A DNA stretch of 7,838 nucleotides from JBBIRT01 sp037441725 (GTDB lineage: Bacteria; Desulfobacterota; BSN033; UBA1163). The translations under genes were made by a program, and so were the position numbers. The notes under the pieces are model-generated. The model worked only from the letters and a program-made list of their open reading frames with translations. It did not search any database and was not told where the DNA came from. The stretch spans positions 1 through 7,838 of the forward strand of contig JBBIRT010000142.1 in assembly GCA_037441725.1 (NCBI GenBank), in the 5' to 3' direction. How positions within the stretch are numbered: the first letter of the stretch is position 1; each line of letters starts with the position of its first letter. Below are positions 5,891 to 7,838 of this stretch, piece after piece.

Positions 5891-7705
5891 CTATTTCGCC
5901 AGTGGAAACATCACTCGGAAGGTTGTCCGCCCTTCCCCTGACTCCATCTCCATCTTCCCATTCATCTGTTTAACCAAACGGGTGGTGATATGGAGGCCCC
6001 TCCCCCTCCCCTCTCCCATCAGGTACCGATCTCTATCCTCATCTCGAATCTCTCCGGTATTGGTTATTTCAGCCACTGCCCATGAATCTTTTCGATAGGA
6101 TCGGATTGAAAGAGATCCTCCCTCCTGGGGCATGGCATTGGTCGCATTGTTTAAAAGATTATCTAAGACTCTCTCAATATGAAGAGGATAACATCGAATC
6201 CACAAGGAAGATTCTAACCTGTCCTCATTGAGGTAAATATTCCCCCTTTTCAATTCCTTTATCGCCTCCTCATTGATGAGAAAACGCTTTCTCAGTTTCT
6301 CCGTTAGATCCACGATCTCCTCCCTACCTTCTCCATGGAGGGTTAAAGCCAATTCCTGAATTCGGGAGGCCTCTTTCAGGATCACATCCAAAGCCTGAGT
6401 AATCTTTTCTCTTTTTGAGACCCATTCTCCTTCCTCCATGATTTTTTGAATCCTTTTAGCAAATCCAGCAACCGCAATGGCAGGATTTTTAAAATCGTGA
6501 AGGATATCATCCATCTTTTCCAATCTTAACCCCTTCATCAATTCTTTACCAAAAAAAGTAAAGATTTCAATTTCTTCGTCCGTGAATCTTCGATGGTGCG
6601 CCTGAGCATCAAAGGCTAAAAAGTAGTTAATCACCTCATCCACCTTGAGGGGGACATAGAGGACAGAGTGAATCTGCTGAAGTTCTAAGAATTTTTTAAG
6701 ATCTGGTGGGAGGAGACGACTCCCCTGTGGGTTGTGAATGAGGATATAGGACGGAAAGATTTCCTCATTCTCAAACTCACCGAATGGACCCCTCTGGTTC
6801 ACCACGGCATCAATATAAGGTTCATCCTCTACATTGAAGACCTTCCCAATCCCGTGTTGAACCTCGGGATACCCTGCCTCTAATACGGCCCGTTTCCGAT
6901 CCTCACTGATAGAAAAAAGTGAACACCTTTGAATCCTCATGATGTCCACCAATTCTGGGATCACTAAATTAAAAACTTCTTTCATCTTGATCCCTTCTCT
7001 TTTTCCCAATTTCAGAAAGATCTGTTCAACAATCTTATCTTTTGTAATATTTAATTTTTGAAGATTCAGGATCCGTTTTCTCGCAATGACATAGCTCACC
7101 CTCCTCGACAGCATCTCTGCAATCTTTGCTTCCAAAGGCGTGAAGATTTTATCAATCTCCCGATAATAAATCTGAATCGTTCCTTCTGTATCCACCTCTT
7201 TTAAAGAGAAACGGGGGATAGAAATTGGAATGGCCAACATCGAATAAATCCCATACCTTTGAGTTTTCTCTTTGTTTTTATATTTATCCTCTCTCAAAAT
7301 ATTAGGAACGAAATAAGGTCGATGGGTTTTGACCACCTCGCCAGCAATCGTATCTTCAAAGGGAATTGTTTCTTCTCGACCTTCGGTCTGAGGGGGGTAA
7401 GACCCGAAAGAGACCATTTCATCTGTGCCAGGATTGTAAATTCGGATGCTGGCCGCTTCTGCCCCGAGGTACTCCACTACATTTTTAGCGACTGCCTCAA
7501 GGATTTCTTTCTCGCTGAGGTAAGGATTGATTTCAAGGATGGCTTCTACTTTACTGATGAGTTGCTCCACATACCGAAAGATCACTTCTTCGGTGACCAG
7601 ATCAACTACCCTCGTCACCTCTTTAAGGGAAAGGGTGCAACCCTTCTCCTTTAAATCGTTCATGATCGATTCTAAGAGATTCCGATCAATCTTAAAATGA
7701 TCCAT
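5891..7705 (-). CDS. Soluble sensor histidine kinase with two GAF-like domains
   Basis: Encodes 604 residues with no membrane segment or signal peptide, so it should act in the cytoplasm. After an N-terminal helical region (1-50) come two GAF-like sensory domains (about 50-210 and 225-390), the first with the typical GTIQIYY and FTPLEAKIAEMLS ending. The phosphoacceptor region reads LHDFKNPAIAV with H403. The ATPase domain has a good N-box (N516, N520) and a glycine-rich G2 box GEGRGRGLHI (564-573). The G1 box is NTGEI (549-553), with Asn in place of the usual Asp and the second glycine missing, so ATP binding may be altered. No receiver domain or response regulator gene is present, making it an orphan in this window. 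The ATG at 7705 is the first start after an in-frame stop and has no clear Shine-Dalgarno. It lies 188 bases upstream of the NEW3 operon on the same strand. The ligand of the GAF domains is unknown. Confidence 0.88.
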   Translation of the reverse strand: MDHFKIDRNLLESIMNDLKEKGCTLSLKEVTRVVDLVTEEVIFRYVEQLISKVEAILEINPYLSEKEILEAVAKNVVEYLGAEAASIRIYNPGTDEMVSFGSYPPQTEGREETIPFEDTIAGEVVKTHRPYFVPNILREDKYKNKEKTQRYGIYSMLAIPISIPRFSLKEVDTEGTIQIYYREIDKIFTPLEAKIAEMLSRRVSYVIARKRILNLQKLNITKDKIVEQIFLKLGKREGIKMKEVFNLVIPELVDIMRIQRCSLFSISEDRKRAVLEAGYPEVQHGIGKVFNVEDEPYIDAVVNQRGPFGEFENEEIFPSYILIHNPQGSRLLPPDLKKFLELQQIHSVLYVPLKVDEVINYFLAFDAQAHHRRFTDEEIEIFTFFGKELMKGLRLEKMDDILHDFKNPAIAVAGFAKRIQKIMEEGEWVSKREKITQALDVILKEASRIQELALTLHGEGREEIVDLTEKLRKRFLINEEAIKELKRGNIYLNEDRLESSLWIRCYPLHIERVLDNLLNNATNAMPQEGGSLSIRSYRKDSWAVAEITNTGEIRDEDRDRYLMGEGRGRGLHITTRLVKQMNGKMEMESGEGRTTFRVMFPLAK

Positions 7706-7743
7706 AACGACTAAGAAACAGAAATGAAGGTAGAATTAAAAAT

Positions 7744-7771
7744 ATTATAAACCTTTCCCTCAAGGTGTCAA
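7744..7771 (-). promoter_or_regulatory. Consensus sigma-70 promoter for the kinase gene
   Basis: On the minus strand TTGACA (7771-7766) and TATAAT (7749-7744) are both perfect consensus hexamers, separated by 16 bases. The predicted start is near 7737, leaving about 32 bases of T-rich leader before the ATG at 7705. The hexamers predict strong basal transcription, while the missing Shine-Dalgarno suggests weak translation. Confidence 0.75.
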
Positions 7772-7829
7772 CTTAAATTTCCAAGATCTCTGAAAAAGTA
7801 TCTTAAGCCATATAGAATGGAGAGGTGTG

Positions 7830-7838
7830 ATGGAAAAA
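7830..7838 (+). CDS. Possible first codons of a rightward gene (partial, runs off the right edge)
   Basis: The last bases read ATG GAA AAA, preceded by GGAGAGG at 7819-7825, four bases before the ATG (GGAG alone is seven bases away). This looks like a ribosome binding site and start of a gene divergent from the kinase. Only three codons (M-E-K) are visible, so no product can be named. No convincing plus-strand promoter was found between 7706 and 7829. Confidence 0.35.

Noticed and set aside
7259..7654. A 131-codon plus-strand open frame inside the kinase gene
   Set aside because: It is antisense to the N-terminal and first GAF region of a well-supported kinase, and no domain is seen in its translation.

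Overview
The window looks like bacterial chromosome from a Gram-negative, respiring anaerobe. A deltaproteobacterial (Desulfobacterota-like) lineage is my best guess. Three things point there: the tRNA-Tyr / tRNA-Gly / tRNA-Thr / tuf order with CCA ends encoded in the DNA, an exported eight-heme cytochrome c, and moderately AT-rich DNA with very AT-rich intergenic regions. The taxonomic call is inference; no 16S gene or other decisive marker is present.

Layout. Positions 1-719 (minus strand) hold the first 13 codons of tuf (elongation factor Tu), preceded by tRNA-Thr(GGT), tRNA-Gly(TCC) and tRNA-Tyr(GTA). This is the classic translation cluster known in E. coli as tyrU-glyT-thrT-tufB, here with wide spacers and a terminator-like hairpin between tRNA-Gly and tRNA-Thr. 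Positions 720-894 form a divergent promoter region with a good sigma-70 type promoter in each direction. Positions 895-2742 (plus) encode a secreted cytochrome c with eight CXXCH heme sites, whose start codon has no visible Shine-Dalgarno. Converging on it from the right is a tight three-gene minus-strand operon (5702 down to 2761): an exported, C-terminally anchored protein with three NEW3-like Ig-fold repeats, an ABC ATPase, and an ABC-2 type permease. The three genes are separated by one base each, and the permease starts at TTG. Upstream of that operon, also on the minus strand (7705-5891), is a soluble histidine kinase with two GAF-like domains, driven by a promoter with perfect -35 and -10 hexamers. 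At the right edge a Shine-Dalgarno plus ATG suggests the first codons of a plus-strand gene.

How the genes may work together. The NEW3 protein, ATPase and permease almost certainly form one membrane export or envelope-remodelling machine of unknown substrate. The kinase lies upstream in the same direction but has its own promoter and no response regulator in the window, so a regulatory link to the ABC operon is only a possibility. The cytochrome is transcribed alone, and nothing in the window identifies its redox partner. I saw no mobile elements, CRISPR arrays, phage genes or riboswitches. Most of the window is ordinary chromosome. The points most worth a second look are the solitary octaheme cytochrome, its nearly leaderless start, and the poorly understood NEW3-ABC operon.
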